6,618 nt of DNA, taken from Flavobacteriaceae bacterium (GTDB lineage: Bacteria; Bacteroidota; Bacteroidia; Flavobacteriales; Flavobacteriaceae). The stretch is taken from positions 1-6,618 of the forward strand of contig WFMU01000184.1 in the NCBI GenBank assembly GCA_015488935.1, in the 5' to 3' direction. The notes beneath the pieces were generated by a model that saw only the letters and a list, made by a program, of their open reading frames with translations, did no database searches and had not been told where the DNA came from. The position numbers and the translations under genes are program-made. Positions 6,471 to 6,618 of the stretch are shown piece after piece (position 1 is the first letter of the stretch; the number at the start of each line of letters is the position of its first letter).

Positions 6471-6478
6471 CGAAGGTA
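6471..6478 (-). promoter_or_regulatory. Candidate -7 box for ileS
   Basis: The minus strand reads TACCTTCG, one mismatch from TAnnTTTG, 23 bases before the ileS ATG. It is a small GC-richer island in otherwise very AT-rich leader DNA. No clear TTG is found at the -33 distance; the nearest lies only 8 bases upstream. A weaker alternative is TGAGTTTG further upstream, at about 6510-6517. Confidence 0.35.
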
Positions 6479-6558
6479 ATTAAAATCAACTAAATAATAG
6501 AATGGAATATAAAAAAGTGCAGGGCAAACTCATACTTTTTTTAATTTATTTTTTACAA

Positions 6559-6583
6559 TAATAAACTGATTAATAGTTTGTTA
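6559..6583. repeat. Imperfect inverted repeat in the noncoding right end
   Basis: TAATAAACT (6559-6567) and AGTTTGTTA (6575-6583) pair over 9 positions with one G-T wobble around a 7-base loop. On the plus strand a T-rich stretch follows, but no gene is seen ending here. It overlaps the possible -33 element of a rightward promoter, so an operator or a terminator for a gene beyond the window are both possible. Chance is also likely in such AT-rich DNA. Confidence 0.3.
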
Positions 6584-6605
6584 AGTTATTTTTTATTTGT
6601 ATATT
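6577..6605 (+). promoter_or_regulatory. Candidate promoter reading rightwards out of the window
   Basis: TTTG (6577-6580) is followed after 19 bases by TATATT (6600-6605), fitting the Bacteroidota -33/-7 layout with a partial -7 box (TAnnTT kept, final TG replaced by AC). It would serve a gene beginning beyond 6618, divergent from ileS. No coding start is visible, so support is spacing only. Confidence 0.25.
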
Positions 6606-6618
6606 ACACTGATAATCA

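Noticed and set aside
6448..6618. T-box or other riboswitch ahead of ileS
   Set aside because: There is no T-box consensus, specifier-type stem or strong terminator in the 171 bases, and T-boxes are mainly a Firmicutes feature.
1..6618. A new defence or multi-gene accessory system
   Set aside because: Apart from the transposon edge and the two-component pair, all genes are housekeeping genes of known families, so the sequence does not support a new system.

Overview
The window comes from an AT-rich bacterial chromosome. Several traits point to the Bacteroidota, most likely a flavobacterium: the style of the isoleucyl-tRNA synthetase and DksA-like proteins, a HisKA_3 kinase paired with a LuxR-type regulator, weak Shine-Dalgarno sequences, and TAnnTTTG-like -7 boxes near starts. 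Assignment below that level is not possible from the sequence alone.

Left edge (1-159): the minus strand carries the first 30 codons of a transposase that runs out of the window, so an insertion sequence ends here. Immediately to its right, on the plus strand, lies a two-gene signalling unit. It consists of a histidine kinase reduced to its coiled coil, phosphoacceptor and ATPase parts (160-831) and a NarL/LuxR-type response regulator (828-1433), joined by a 4-base stop/start overlap. The kinase has no sensor or membrane segment. Its open frame begins at the transposon flank, so the simplest reading is that the insertion cut off its N-terminal sensor half.

Middle and right (1448-6447): three housekeeping genes lie on the minus strand. 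In transcription order they are ileS (an 1136-residue type 2 isoleucyl-tRNA synthetase), a zinc-less DksA/TraR-family regulator overlapping it by 4 bases, and, after a 48-base gap with its own promoter-like box, the DNA polymerase III delta' subunit. The regulator and holB genes converge, and a short hairpin overlaps both of their stop codons.

The right 171 bases (6448-6618) are noncoding: the ileS leader, an imperfect inverted repeat, and a possible promoter reading rightwards out of the window.

Two points stand out. The synthetase has a class I HIGH motif in the swapped form GIHH, a form linked to strong mupirocin resistance in type 2 enzymes. The second is the insertion-sequence junction that appears to have made a sensorless kinase with a promoter-like box at the transposon edge. 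I see no CRISPR array, tRNA, rRNA, defence system or other clearly new system.
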